From: Serratia sp. UGAL515B_01
Lineage (GTDB): Bacteria > Pseudomonadota > Gammaproteobacteria > Enterobacterales > Enterobacteriaceae
NCBI RefSeq assembly: GCF_033095805.1
Contig: NZ_CP109901.1
Coordinates: 3,841,766-3,905,765, forward strand
Direction: 5' to 3'
Length of the DNA: 64,000 nucleotides
Made by a program: the position numbers and the translations under genes. Below the pieces are notes generated by a model. It ran no database searches. It was given only the letters and a program-made list of their open reading frames with translations, and had not been told where the DNA came from. Shown piece by piece: positions 27,846-36,651 of this stretch (its first letter is position 1; each line of letters opens with the position of its first letter).

Positions 27846-28207
27846 TACCATTCACCATATTGAATACACGACCGATTAAACGAAGCTGGTGGCGTAATAA
27901 ATCACTATTACCTATCAATTAATCAGAAATTTTCTCAACTTACATCATAGATAATAATCACTCCTAAAAGTCATTAATTAATGACGAAGATCAATATATT
28001 GTGGTGGATGTTCAGTGATTTCCTTTTATATGCTTGACAGGTGTAGAAATTATTTATGATATATCTGTCGCTCTTCGAGTTTATGGCGATTTAACTACCT
28101 TATTTACTCACCCCAAAAAGTGATTTATGCAAGTCATTGGGATTGGAGTTGGAAAGATAAAAATTATGTAACTTGAAGTATGATAAATATATACAAGGAT
28201 GATTATT
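27846..28207. other. AT-rich spacer before yagU with an ERIC end remnant
   Basis: No gene is supported. At about 28168-28192 the string GTAACTTGAAGTATGATAAA and following TATA matches the right end of ERIC, but the rest of the element is missing. It lies just before the ribosome site (AAGGA) of the yagU-like gene and so is within or close to its leader. Confidence 0.5.
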
Positions 28208-28774
28208 ATGATTAATATCAGTGAATTGTTTAAGAAAACCGATCCTAGCCGACGTCGTTATGGTGTGGCGTTTTTTGTTGGTATCATTGCAGGGATACTT
28301 TCTGCATTTGTTAAATGGGGAGCGGAGGTTCCGCTGCCACCAAGAACGCTATCTGATGGTCGTGCTGAATTTAATCCACCCTATCTATTTTTGAGAGACT
28401 ATCTTGGAATAGATCCAACAGGTACGGTATACACTTTTTCTGAACATATCATCAATCCAGTTATGGTTACCCACATCATATTTTCGTTAGTATTTGCTAT
28501 TGGTTATTGTCTTGTTGCTGAAGTTTTCCCTAAGGTTAAACTGTGGCAGGGCGTATTAGCCGGTATTATTGCGACTATCGCGGTACATGGTATTAGTTTC
28601 CCTCTTTTAGGCTTAACGCCTCCTCTTTCACAACTGCCATTTGATGAGTATCTTTCTGAAATACTGGGGCATATTTTCTGGTTCTGGGTTATTGAGATCG
28701 TAAGGCGGGATTTACGTAATAGAATTGTCCACGAACCGGACGCTGAAGTTCCTCTTACTGCCCCTTATCGTTAG
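28208..28774 (+). CDS. yagU: YagU-family inner membrane protein (DUF1440)
   Basis: Inner-membrane protein of poorly known function; E. coli YagU is linked to acid resistance. The protein has 188 residues from ATG 28208, chosen because AAGGA overlaps the other possible ATG at 28199. It has four hydrophobic segments at about 20-38, 85-103, 110-130 and 150-165, and conserved blocks SAFVKWGAEVPLPPR, VFPKVKLWQG and IEIVRRDLRNRI. It lacks about 16 residues of the loop after PLPPR found in E. coli. It stands alone between IS debris and a convergent dehydrogenase operon. Confidence 0.9.
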   Translation: MINISELFKKTDPSRRRYGVAFFVGIIAGILSAFVKWGAEVPLPPRTLSDGRAEFNPPYLFLRDYLGIDPTGTVYTFSEHIINPVMVTHIIFSLVFAIGYCLVAEVFPKVKLWQGVLAGIIATIAVHGISFPLLGLTPPLSQLPFDEYLSEILGHIFWFWVIEIVRRDLRNRIVHEPDAEVPLTAPYR

Positions 28775-28805
28775 ACTGCGCTGGTTCATTTTTTGTCGTT
28801 CAAAC

Positions 28806-28827
28806 CTTCCCCACCGGAGTGGGGAAG
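28806..28827. terminator. Bidirectional stem-loop between yagU and the dehydrogenase gene
   Basis: Perfect 9-bp arms CTTCCCCAC and GTGGGGAAG with loop CGGA lie in the spacer between convergent genes. T tracts are short on both sides, so termination strength is uncertain, but position and stem quality fit a shared terminator. Confidence 0.6.
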
Positions 28828-28873
28828 ATTATAGCAAAAGTTTTCATGAGAAGGGTGAACGAGACGGGTTCGC

Positions 28874-30319
28874 TTACAGCAATTGCCCCATATTGACGTA
28901 TTTGGTCTCCATATATTCGTCTAGGCCAATGTCAGACCCTTCGCGGCCCAGCCCTGACTCCTTCACGCCGCCAAAAGGCGCTACTTCGGTAGAGATAATA
29001 CCTTCATTAACGCCAACCATACCGCTTTCCAAGGCCTTGGTGACGCGGAAGGCACGAGCCAAATCTTGGGTATATAAATAAGCCGCCAGGCCAAACGGTG
29101 TTGCGTTGGCTCGGTTGATGGCTTCATCTTCATCGGTAAAGCGGAAACAGGCTGCAAGCGGACCAAAGGTTTCTTCCTTTGCTAATAGCATCTGTTCTGT
29201 TGCGTTTGCCAACACGGTTGGTTGGAAGAATGAACCGCCGAGCGCGTGACGCTCGCCACCACACATCAGTTTTGCGCCCAGCCTCAGTGCATCCTGAACA
29301 TGTGCTTCCACTTTTTCTACCGCTTTCAGATGGATAAGTGGCCCCTGCTGTGCTCCTGGCGTCATGCCCGGCGCCACCTTTAATGCCCGCGCGGCTTCAG
29401 TCAATTTTTGAACGAAACGGTCATAGATGCCGTCTTGAACGTAGAAACGGTTGACGCAAACGCAGGTCTGCCCGCTATTACGGAATTTGGCTGCCATCGC
29501 CCCGGCCACCGCCGCGTCAAGATCGGCATCGTCAAATACGATAAAGGGTGCATTACCCCCCAGTTCCAGCGAGAGTTTTTTCACCGTATCCGCTGCCTGG
29601 CGCATCAACAATTTACCAACGGGCGTAGAGCCGGTGAAGGAAATTTTACGTACTATCGGGCTAGCCATCAACGTTTCGCCAATGGCGACCGTATCACCAG
29701 ATACCGCATTAATTACCCCAGCAGGAACGCCAGCCTGTTCAGCTAAGACAATCAATGCAAAAGCTGAGAGTGGAGTTTCGTTGGCCGGTTTGATTACGGC
29801 GGTACAACCTGCGGCTAGCGCAGGGCCAAGTTTGCGCGTCAGCATCGCCAGCGGGAAGTTCCACGGCGTTATTGCGGCAATGACGCCCACGGGTTCTTTG
29901 AAGGTGAAGATTTGATTGCCACTTTTAGGTGCAGGGATGGTTTTTCCGTTTGCCCTTTTGGCTTCCTCGGCAAACCATTCAATAAAGCTGGCGGCATATG
30001 CCACTTCACCACTGGCTTCGCTCAGTACTTTGCCTTGTTCGGCCACCATCAATTCCGCCAGCTCTTTTTGATGCTGCATGATCAGATGGAACCAGCGTTG
30101 CAAAATTTCCGCCCGCGCCTTGGCGGTTAACGCTCGCCATGCAGGGAGTGCCGTGGCTGCCGCGGCAATGGCAGCCTCGGTTTCTGGGCTGCCTGCGCTT
30201 GCCACATCGGCAACCTTCTCACCGTTGGCAGGGTTATTGACAGAATAAGTGCTGGCAGTTGTCTGCCATTCACCGTTGCAATACCAACCGGTACGTACTA
30301 ATGAAGAATAAGACGTCAT
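28874..30319 (-). CDS. NAD(P)-dependent succinate-semialdehyde-type dehydrogenase
   Basis: Aldehyde dehydrogenase superfamily, closest in pattern to GabD-like succinate-semialdehyde dehydrogenases; it oxidises an aldehyde to the acid. The 481-residue protein shows the cofactor motif FTGSTPVGK (228-236), catalytic Glu252 in LELGGNAP and nucleophile Cys286 in NSGQTCVCVN. It is the last gene of a four-gene operon and overlaps the aldo/keto reductase gene by 4 bp. The real substrate in this context is unknown; the Fae homologue upstream makes a small aldehyde route plausible. Confidence 0.88.
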   Translation of the reverse strand: MTSYSSLVRTGWYCNGEWQTTASTYSVNNPANGEKVADVASAGSPETEAAIAAAATALPAWRALTAKARAEILQRWFHLIMQHQKELAELMVAEQGKVLSEASGEVAYAASFIEWFAEEAKRANGKTIPAPKSGNQIFTFKEPVGVIAAITPWNFPLAMLTRKLGPALAAGCTAVIKPANETPLSAFALIVLAEQAGVPAGVINAVSGDTVAIGETLMASPIVRKISFTGSTPVGKLLMRQAADTVKKLSLELGGNAPFIVFDDADLDAAVAGAMAAKFRNSGQTCVCVNRFYVQDGIYDRFVQKLTEAARALKVAPGMTPGAQQGPLIHLKAVEKVEAHVQDALRLGAKLMCGGERHALGGSFFQPTVLANATEQMLLAKEETFGPLAACFRFTDEDEAINRANATPFGLAAYLYTQDLARAFRVTKALESGMVGVNEGIISTEVAPFGGVKESGLGREGSDIGLDEYMETKYVNMGQLL

Positions 30320-31362
30320 GCGATGTTCCTTGTCTCTTGATTATCCACCGCGAAAAAACCGCGTGCTGGACGGCTTTCACGCGTAATGCGCTTGCCTGCG
30401 GTATAGTCGTTAATCACATCGCAAGGCGTATAATTGCGCTCCAGTTCATACCGCTCACTTTCACTGAGATGAGTGTCCAATGCGGCTATGGCGCTGTCGA
30501 TCTGTTGTACCGAGTCTGCGCCTACCAGCATACAGTCTACTCCTGGATGGTTGATGACCCAAGCCTGAGCGATTTGGGCGGGGGGGACGCCGCGATGCTG
30601 AGCCACCCTGCTAACAGATTGTGCAACATTAAGCGAAGTGGCGTCCGCATACATTTCCTGGGTGAAGAAATCGGTTTTGTTGCGTACAGAATTGAAATCG
30701 CAACTCAGTAAACCTCTCGCCAATGGGCTGAATACCGAAACGCCAAGCCCTTGATCCCGGCAGAATGGGATCATTTCACGCTCTTCCTCACGGTAAGCGC
30801 AGTTGAGTTGTAGCTGCATGTTGATCGGTTTGGCATAACCATAGCGTTCACAGCACCACAGAATTTTGGCCAGTTGCCAGGTATACATGGTAGAAACGCC
30901 CACATAACGCGCTTTACCTGAACGGACTATGTCGTTCATGGCTGCCCAGGTTTCTTCTATGGGGGTATTCACATCGAAGTAGTGCAGCATATAGATATCG
31001 ACGTAATCCGTACCAAGGCGGTGCAGGCTAGCATCGATACTCTCCATGATGTGCTTGCGTGAATGCCCTTGATTGTTGGAACCGGCACCAATGGGATAAC
31101 CTACTTTCGTGGTTAGTACCAGTTCGTCGCGGTTGGCAATCCGGTTGATCACCCGTCCAACAACCTCTTCCCCCGCTCCACTGGAATAAAAGTCTGCCAG
31201 GTCGATAAAGTTAATCCCTTTCTCCAAAGCATGGCGGATCAAGGGTTCACTTTGCGCCTCATCGAAAATCCACGGCTTCCACTGTTTGCTCCCCATATTC
31301 ATGGTGCCCAGGCATAAGCGTGAGACTTTCAGGCCGCATTGGCCCAGATTGATGTATTCCAT
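30316..31362 (-). CDS. Aldo/keto reductase
   Basis: NADPH-dependent TIM-barrel oxidoreductase of 348 residues. The AKR catalytic tetrad is present: Asp54 and Tyr59 in NFIDLADFYSSG, Lys86 in LTTKVGYP and His127 in DIYMLHYFD. The C-terminal cofactor region keeps the AQAWVINHPGV-type block. It lies between the Fae-like gene (10-bp gap) and the dehydrogenase gene (4-bp overlap), so it is part of the same operon. Substrate not predictable from sequence. Confidence 0.88.
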   Translation of the reverse strand: MEYINLGQCGLKVSRLCLGTMNMGSKQWKPWIFDEAQSEPLIRHALEKGINFIDLADFYSSGAGEEVVGRVINRIANRDELVLTTKVGYPIGAGSNNQGHSRKHIMESIDASLHRLGTDYVDIYMLHYFDVNTPIEETWAAMNDIVRSGKARYVGVSTMYTWQLAKILWCCERYGYAKPINMQLQLNCAYREEEREMIPFCRDQGLGVSVFSPLARGLLSCDFNSVRNKTDFFTQEMYADATSLNVAQSVSRVAQHRGVPPAQIAQAWVINHPGVDCMLVGADSVQQIDSAIAALDTHLSESERYELERNYTPCDVINDYTAGKRITRESRPARGFFAVDNQETRNIA

Positions 31363-31372
31363 GGCGTTTTCC

Positions 31373-31876
31373 TCAGGCTTTTGGGGTATAGAAAGGGTTG
31401 CCTAACTGCGACAGTGCTTGGGTCAACTGGCGGCGTGTCGGTTGTTTTTCCATCGCTGCCCGGATCGCCTGTGTGCAAGCACGATAGTTGTTGTGGTAAA
31501 CCTCATCGATATCATTGCAGCCAGGATTTACCCAGTTAGCGGTAACGATGCACCACTCATCCTCCGCCTCTGCAGGTAAAATGCCCTCCAGCAGGGCTTC
31601 TGTCACTGCTTTGGCAATCGCTGCCTGTGATGCGCCCCAGGTCGCGTTGCCATGCAGTTCGCCAGCAATTTCGGCTTTGTTAACGTACAACGTCATGGGT
31701 TTAGCAGGTACGTTAGGTTTGATCACTACCATAAACGGGCAGTGCCCTTGGCTGGGTGATGCCAAGCTGGAGGAAAATGCCTGACCGACCACACCATTAC
31801 GCGGCCCGATCATGATATTGATATGTGAGGCATTCACACCGTTGCCTTCAAACCCTTCACCGATATACATTTCCAC
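31373..31876 (-). CDS. Formaldehyde-activating enzyme (Fae) family protein
   Basis: Matches the Fae family, which in methylotrophs condenses formaldehyde with tetrahydromethanopterin. The 167-residue protein (Fae is about 170) begins IGEGFEGNGVNASHINIMIG; His18 aligns with the catalytic His22 of Methylobacterium Fae. Other shared blocks are PNVPAKPMTLYVNKAEI, GASQAAIAKAV, PAEAEDEWCIV and YHNNYRACTQAIRAAM. A GTG start follows AAGGAGA. Enterobacteria are not known to make methanopterin, so the true reaction may involve another carrier or carbonyl compound. Confidence 0.8.
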   Translation of the reverse strand: MEMYIGEGFEGNGVNASHINIMIGPRNGVVGQAFSSSLASPSQGHCPFMVVIKPNVPAKPMTLYVNKAEIAGELHGNATWGASQAAIAKAVTEALLEGILPAEAEDEWCIVTANWVNPGCNDIDEVYHNNYRACTQAIRAAMEKQPTRRQLTQALSQLGNPFYTPKA

Positions 31877-31906
31877 AAAATGTCTCCTTTTTTCATAAAG
31901 ATAATA

Positions 31907-33268
31907 TTATTTCGTCTGGGTAACGAAAGCGTTGTCGGCAATCGGTACTGAACTTTGTGCGGCGTCGGCCAGCGTTAATCCTTTGGTTTCCGGTGCCCAG
32001 GCTATTGAAACAATGGCGCCAATGATCAATATCAACGCCAGAATGGCGGTTGTGGTTGGCATGCCAAAATGCACGATGGCTAATGGCAGCAAGCCGGTAC
32101 CGATAGCCGATCCCAGGCGACTCATTGAGGTGGCGAAACCCACGCCCATAGAACGGACCTCGGTAGGGAAACTTTCAGCGGGGAATACGCCGACTAAATT
32201 GCTCACTGCTGACATCACCAGGGTAAAAGCGGCAAACATAGCGATCAGCCAGGCAGTCTGGCTGGCAGGAATAATGCTCATCAGCGCCAGGCAGGCGGCA
32301 AGGAAAATAAACGATCCGATAAGGAAACCACGGCGTGAACACACGATAGTCAGTACAATTCCCAGCAGCGCACCAACGATGAGCAAGCCGTTCAGCAGCA
32401 GATCGGTAGAGAAGTTATTGTCCAACCCCATCACTTGCAGAATGGAGGGAAGAAAGGTGTAGATAGCAAAATAAGGGATCACCAAGCAGACAAAAAATAG
32501 GCTATTGAAAGCCGTACGCCGGCGGTACTTTGCACTGAACAGTGACAGAAAACGCTGTTTTGACATTACCGGAGCTTCGTCAATCAAGATGACATTGGGT
32601 CCAAAGTACTGATGTACGATCGCCATGGCCTTTTCACGCTGTCCTTTCCCCATCAACCAGCGTGGTGACTCTGGTGTACCGATTCGCATCAGTAGGATGG
32701 CCAATGCCGGTATCGCCGAAGAAGACAACAACCAACGCCAAGCATCCGGGCCCAATGCCGTCAGGAAATGGCCTGCAAAACCGGCGGCAACATAGCCAAA
32801 AGTCCAGATCACACTAAATGAGCCAAGTAACACGCCACGGTGTTTACGTGGTGAGAATTCAGCAAGCATGGTGTGCCCTACCGAGAAATCCCCCCCTAGC
32901 CCAATTCCTACCATGACCCGTAATAGGAATAACTGTTCCGGCGTCGTCGCAAAAAATTGCAGGGCAGAGGCGAGCGTAATAACGACAAAACTGAAGGAAA
33001 ATATTTTCTGGCGGCCTATATAGTCAGAGATCCAGCCAAGAACCAGGCTGCCAATGAATAACCCAATCAGTGCAGAGCTACCGAGCATGCCTTCCCAAAA
33101 TGGGGATAGGCCCATTTGCGGTTTGATCTGGGCTAACGCAAAACCGATGACACCCAGTACATAACCATCGGTGAAATGAGCACCGAAGGTTAGCCCGGCA
33201 ATTTTGATATGGAACCGGTTTAACGGTACATCATCCATACGGATTTGTTGTTGAGTTAAATGTTGCAT
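31907..33268 (-). CDS. MFS transporter, metabolite:H+ symporter type
   Basis: Twelve-helix major facilitator of 453 residues. The motif between TM2 and TM3 is GWISDYIGRQKIF, and the mid-protein PESPRWL plus the C-terminal APETKGL motifs are those of the sugar/metabolite:H+ symporter group that includes YaaU and aromatic-acid carriers. GGAGGACAGG precedes the start. It is the first gene of the operon and presumably imports the compound that the three enzymes process. Confidence 0.88.
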   Translation of the reverse strand: MQHLTQQQIRMDDVPLNRFHIKIAGLTFGAHFTDGYVLGVIGFALAQIKPQMGLSPFWEGMLGSSALIGLFIGSLVLGWISDYIGRQKIFSFSFVVITLASALQFFATTPEQLFLLRVMVGIGLGGDFSVGHTMLAEFSPRKHRGVLLGSFSVIWTFGYVAAGFAGHFLTALGPDAWRWLLSSSAIPALAILLMRIGTPESPRWLMGKGQREKAMAIVHQYFGPNVILIDEAPVMSKQRFLSLFSAKYRRRTAFNSLFFVCLVIPYFAIYTFLPSILQVMGLDNNFSTDLLLNGLLIVGALLGIVLTIVCSRRGFLIGSFIFLAACLALMSIIPASQTAWLIAMFAAFTLVMSAVSNLVGVFPAESFPTEVRSMGVGFATSMSRLGSAIGTGLLPLAIVHFGMPTTTAILALILIIGAIVSIAWAPETKGLTLADAAQSSVPIADNAFVTQTK

Positions 33269-33511
33269 TTACCTGTCCTCCTTTTGGAGCGGTCTTGTAG
33301 GATTATTGTTGGTTTTTTGTTTTTATCGCGTTAACACTGTGGCAGTGAGAGGAGGAGTAGGCGAGTGCGTTTTAGTCATACCCCTAAGAGCAAAACGCAT
33401 GTGATCTGTCTCTGGTTTTCTGGAAATAAACGCTGCGCTTCACGCAGCAATACAGCAGATTAAAAACATTTTATTAACATTATTGGTAACTGATGCCGAG
33501 GTAACCGGATC
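33269..33511. promoter_or_regulatory. Divergent control region of the MFS-Fae operon and LysR gene
   Basis: A 243-bp spacer between divergent starts. LysR-type regulators usually bind such shared regions and control the neighbouring operon. I could not fix a T-N11-A operator or promoter hexamers with confidence. Confidence 0.5.
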
Positions 33512-34414
33512 GTGAGAAAACTCCCGTCGCTCAGTATGTTGCGTGTTTTTGAGGAAACCTGTCGGACACTCAGCTTGAGCAAAGCTGCCGAAGCGTTGTT
33601 TATCACGCAGAGTGCTGCCAGCCGCCAGATAAAACAGTTGGAAGCGTTTCTCGGCAAGCTGCTTTTTGTGCGTAGCCACAGTGGGTTAATTTTGACGCAA
33701 GATGCCATGCTGTTATTGCCTGTTGTGCGCCAGTCGCTGGATATTCTTGAAGAGGGCGTGCGCCACGTACAGTTACATAATCCCTTGCAACATCTTAGGT
33801 TGCAGGTTGCTCCAACGTTTGCCACTCGTTGGCTTGCTCCCCGTCTGGTGACGTTGCGCCAGCGTAATAGTCAGTTGCAAATCGCGCTGATCAGCGAAGC
33901 GCGGCAAAAATACTGTGATTTTGATTGCGCTGTGCGTTTTGGTGATCTGGAGGATAGCCTTGGCGGGGAGTGGCTATGTCATGAGCAATTAGTGTTGGTG
34001 GGAAGCCCATTACTGATGATCAACGGGGTATTTCCACCGCTGAATACCCAGCCGCAGTTGCATATTCTTAACGGTGATAGCCGGATGGATACTTGGCAGC
34101 GCTGGCTTGCGGCAGCAGGGCGTGCTGAAGTACAAGAATTAGGAGGGCTGGAGTTTAGTACGCAGGATCAAGTGATTAACGCCTGTATTACCGGTGCAGG
34201 ATATGCAGTACTGGATAAAATGATGGTCCGTAATGAATTACAGACGGGTTTGTTAGCCTTGCTGTCACCGTTGGAGTTGCAAAGTTCCAACGGTTACTGG
34301 TTGGAGATCCCGCCGGGTAAGCGTGAATTGCCTCGCGTAGGGTATTTCCGCGATTGGCTGAGGGCGGAAATTGGCCGGTCAGAGCCTGCCGTTGCTGAGG
34401 TGACTAACGGGTGA
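33512..34414 (+). CDS. LysR-family transcriptional regulator (GcvA-like)
   Basis: The 300-residue protein has an N-terminal winged helix-turn-helix (about residues 6-65) with LSLSKAAEALFITQSAASRQ, followed by a substrate-binding domain. The start is GTG at 33512 after GAGG. It diverges from the MFS-Fae-AKR-ALDH operon and so is its likely regulator. Its 3' end overlaps the convergent yieH gene by 11 bp. The effector is unknown. Confidence 0.9.
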   Translation: MRKLPSLSMLRVFEETCRTLSLSKAAEALFITQSAASRQIKQLEAFLGKLLFVRSHSGLILTQDAMLLLPVVRQSLDILEEGVRHVQLHNPLQHLRLQVAPTFATRWLAPRLVTLRQRNSQLQIALISEARQKYCDFDCAVRFGDLEDSLGGEWLCHEQLVLVGSPLLMINGVFPPLNTQPQLHILNGDSRMDTWQRWLAAAGRAEVQELGGLEFSTQDQVINACITGAGYAVLDKMMVRNELQTGLLALLSPLELQSSNGYWLEIPPGKRELPRVGYFRDWLRAEIGRSEPAVAEVTNG

Positions 34415-35069
34415 GTCGCCAGCCACGTTGTTGCCACAGTGCTGGCAACTGTGCTAGATGGTCAAACATAGTCACCAGCGGGTGTTCGATTGGTTCATTG
34501 TGAGGGTCAGCGCAGAAGTAGAACACCGGGATCCCGGCAGCAATCCCAGCTTGAGCCCCGGCTGTGGAATCGTCAACCAGAATACAGCGTTCAATTGGCA
34601 CCTGCATTCGCTCTGCTGCATGAAAAACGATAGCGGGATCGGGTTTCCAGCGTTGGATATCGTAGCCGCTGAACAGTCGGTCATCAAAATAGGTTAACAT
34701 GTTGGTCAGCCCAAGCGAATGCTGCATTTTACTCACTGGACCGTTGGAAACCGTACAGATCGGGACTCTCATTTGTGCTAACAATTCACGTGCACCGGCA
34801 ATAGGTTGCAGTTCAGCATCAAACAGGCGTGCGACCTCCTGACGAAAAACAGGTTCTAAGTCACTAATGGGTAAGTTAACACCGTGTTCGGCGTTAATCC
34901 GCTCAATGATTTCGTAGAGTTTTACCCCTTTGTATTTTTTGAATACCTCTTCCAGCAAGAGCTTAATACCGTAATGAGCAAACATATGCACATAAGCCTT
35001 ACTGCACAGCACTTCGCTGTCTACCAGCGTGCCGTCACAATCAAATAAAACACATTCAACCTGATTCAT
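34404..35069 (-). CDS. yieH: YieH, HAD-family sugar phosphatase (6-phosphogluconate phosphatase)
   Basis: Haloacid dehalogenase phosphatase; E. coli YieH is active on 6-phosphogluconate and related compounds. The 221-residue length equals E. coli. Motif I is FDCDGTLVDSE (Asp10 nucleophile, Asp12), motif II CTVSNGP, and motifs III-IV RWKPDP and CILVDDSTAGAQAG. It stands alone on the minus strand, next to adeP as in E. coli. Confidence 0.94.
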   Translation of the reverse strand: MNQVECVLFDCDGTLVDSEVLCSKAYVHMFAHYGIKLLLEEVFKKYKGVKLYEIIERINAEHGVNLPISDLEPVFRQEVARLFDAELQPIAGARELLAQMRVPICTVSNGPVSKMQHSLGLTNMLTYFDDRLFSGYDIQRWKPDPAIVFHAAERMQVPIERCILVDDSTAGAQAGIAAGIPVFYFCADPHNEPIEHPLVTMFDHLAQLPALWQQRGWRLTR

Positions 35070-35294
35070 TGGTGGGAAGCATCCTCGGTTATATTGTTAT
35101 TGTTGTCACTTTAACCGGATCGTACAGGATTGCGATCTTTTCATGCTACTAAGCTGGCGAATATCAATGAATACAATCTGTTGAAAAAACAATTCATAAA
35201 GTGAACGAAAAAAAACGCTGGGCAAGGCCAAAACTTTGAGGTTTTGTTATAGGATAGCCTGGCTTTTCAATCCCTCCTCTTCGGATTTCTGATA

Positions 35295-36632
35295 ATGAAC
35301 AAACAAGACATCAGCCTTGATACAAAGCAAGGCTTGCTTGAGCGTGTGTTTAAACTCAAGCAGCATGGAACCACGGTACGCACGGAAACGATTGCCGGTA
35401 TCACTACCTTCTTAACGATGGTGTATATCGTGTTCGTTAACCCCCAGATCCTCGGTGCTGCGGGCATGGATACTCAGGCTGTGTTTGTGACTACCTGTCT
35501 GATCGCCGCTTTCGGCAGTATTTTTATGGGGTTGCTGGCTAATTTACCGGTAGCGCTTGCTCCGGCAATGGGCCTGAACGCATTCTTTGCGTTTGTGGTG
35601 GTCGGTGCCATGGGGCTCTCATGGCAGGTTGGTATGGGAGCTATTTTCTGGGGGGCTGTCGGTTTTCTATTGTTGACGGTGTTCCGTATCCGTTACTGGA
35701 TGATTGCCAATATCCCGCTGAGTCTGCGTGTGGGGATCACCAGTGGTATTGGGTTGTTTATCGCCATGATGGGGCTAAAAAATGCAGGTATTGTGGTGGC
35801 TAACCCGGATACGCTGGTGGCTGTTGGGAACCTGACTTCTCACAGTGTGCTTCTTGGTGCGTTGGGCTTTTTTATTATTGCGGTATTGGCTTCGCGAAAT
35901 ATTCATGCAGCGGTGCTGGTCTCTATTGTCGTTACTACGCTGATTGGCTGGGCACTGGGTGATGTGAAGTATGGCGGTGTATTCTCTATGCCACCGGATG
36001 TGACCTCCGTTGTGGGGCAGGTCGATGTTTCCGGTGCGTTGAATATCGGCCTTGCAGGGGTGATTTTCTCATTTATGCTGGTTAACCTGTTTGACTCCTC
36101 AGGCACCTTGATTGGCGTAACCGACAAGGCTGGGTTTACTGACGAAAACGGCAAATTTCCGCGTATGAAGCAGGCGCTATACGTTGACAGCGTCAGTTCT
36201 GTTGCTGGCGCGTTCATCGGCACTTCTTCAGTCACCACTTATATTGAAAGTTCGTCAGGCGTTTCTGTCGGTGGGCGTACTGGCCTGACTGCCGTTGTCG
36301 TGGGTCTGTTATTCCTGCTGGTGATTTTCCTATCACCGTTGGCAGGTATGGTACCTACCTATGCCGCTGCAGGTGCGTTGATTTACGTAGGTGTATTGAT
36401 GACTTCCAGCCTGGCGCGCGTGAAATGGGAGGATATGACTGAAGCGGTTCCCGCTTTTGTCACCGCCGCCATGATGCCTTTCAGTTTCTCGATTACTGAA
36501 GGTATTGCCTTGGGCTTTATTTCTTATTGCATCATGAAACTAGGCACTGGCCGTTGGCGTGAAATCAGTCCATGCGTGATTGTGGTAGCTCTGCTTTTTG
36601 TACTTAAGATTGTGTTTGTTGACGGGCATTAA
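35295..36632 (+). CDS. adeP: AdeP (YieG), high-affinity adenine permease
   Basis: Nucleobase:cation symporter of the AzgA-like NCS2 group importing adenine. The 445-residue protein (E. coli 445) shows the family blocks ITTFLTMVYIVFVNP, PVALAPAMGLNAFFAF, LFDSSGTLIGV and ESSSGVSVGGRTGLTAVV. About 13-14 membrane segments are expected. It diverges from yieH across a 225-bp spacer; no purine operator was found by eye. Confidence 0.95.
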   Translation: MNKQDISLDTKQGLLERVFKLKQHGTTVRTETIAGITTFLTMVYIVFVNPQILGAAGMDTQAVFVTTCLIAAFGSIFMGLLANLPVALAPAMGLNAFFAFVVVGAMGLSWQVGMGAIFWGAVGFLLLTVFRIRYWMIANIPLSLRVGITSGIGLFIAMMGLKNAGIVVANPDTLVAVGNLTSHSVLLGALGFFIIAVLASRNIHAAVLVSIVVTTLIGWALGDVKYGGVFSMPPDVTSVVGQVDVSGALNIGLAGVIFSFMLVNLFDSSGTLIGVTDKAGFTDENGKFPRMKQALYVDSVSSVAGAFIGTSSVTTYIESSSGVSVGGRTGLTAVVVGLLFLLVIFLSPLAGMVPTYAAAGALIYVGVLMTSSLARVKWEDMTEAVPAFVTAAMMPFSFSITEGIALGFISYCIMKLGTGRWREISPCVIVVALLFVLKIVFVDGH

Positions 36633-36651
36633 GATAACAAAGAAAGGGGGT

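Noticed and set aside
26640..28200. Possible CRISPR or tandem repeat array
   Set aside because: No regularly spaced direct repeats; the repeated-looking strings are ERIC ends and IS1 fragments.
28725..29081. 118-codon plus-strand frame after yagU
   Set aside because: It overlaps the conserved end of yagU and the dehydrogenase gene on the other strand; no homology pattern of its own.
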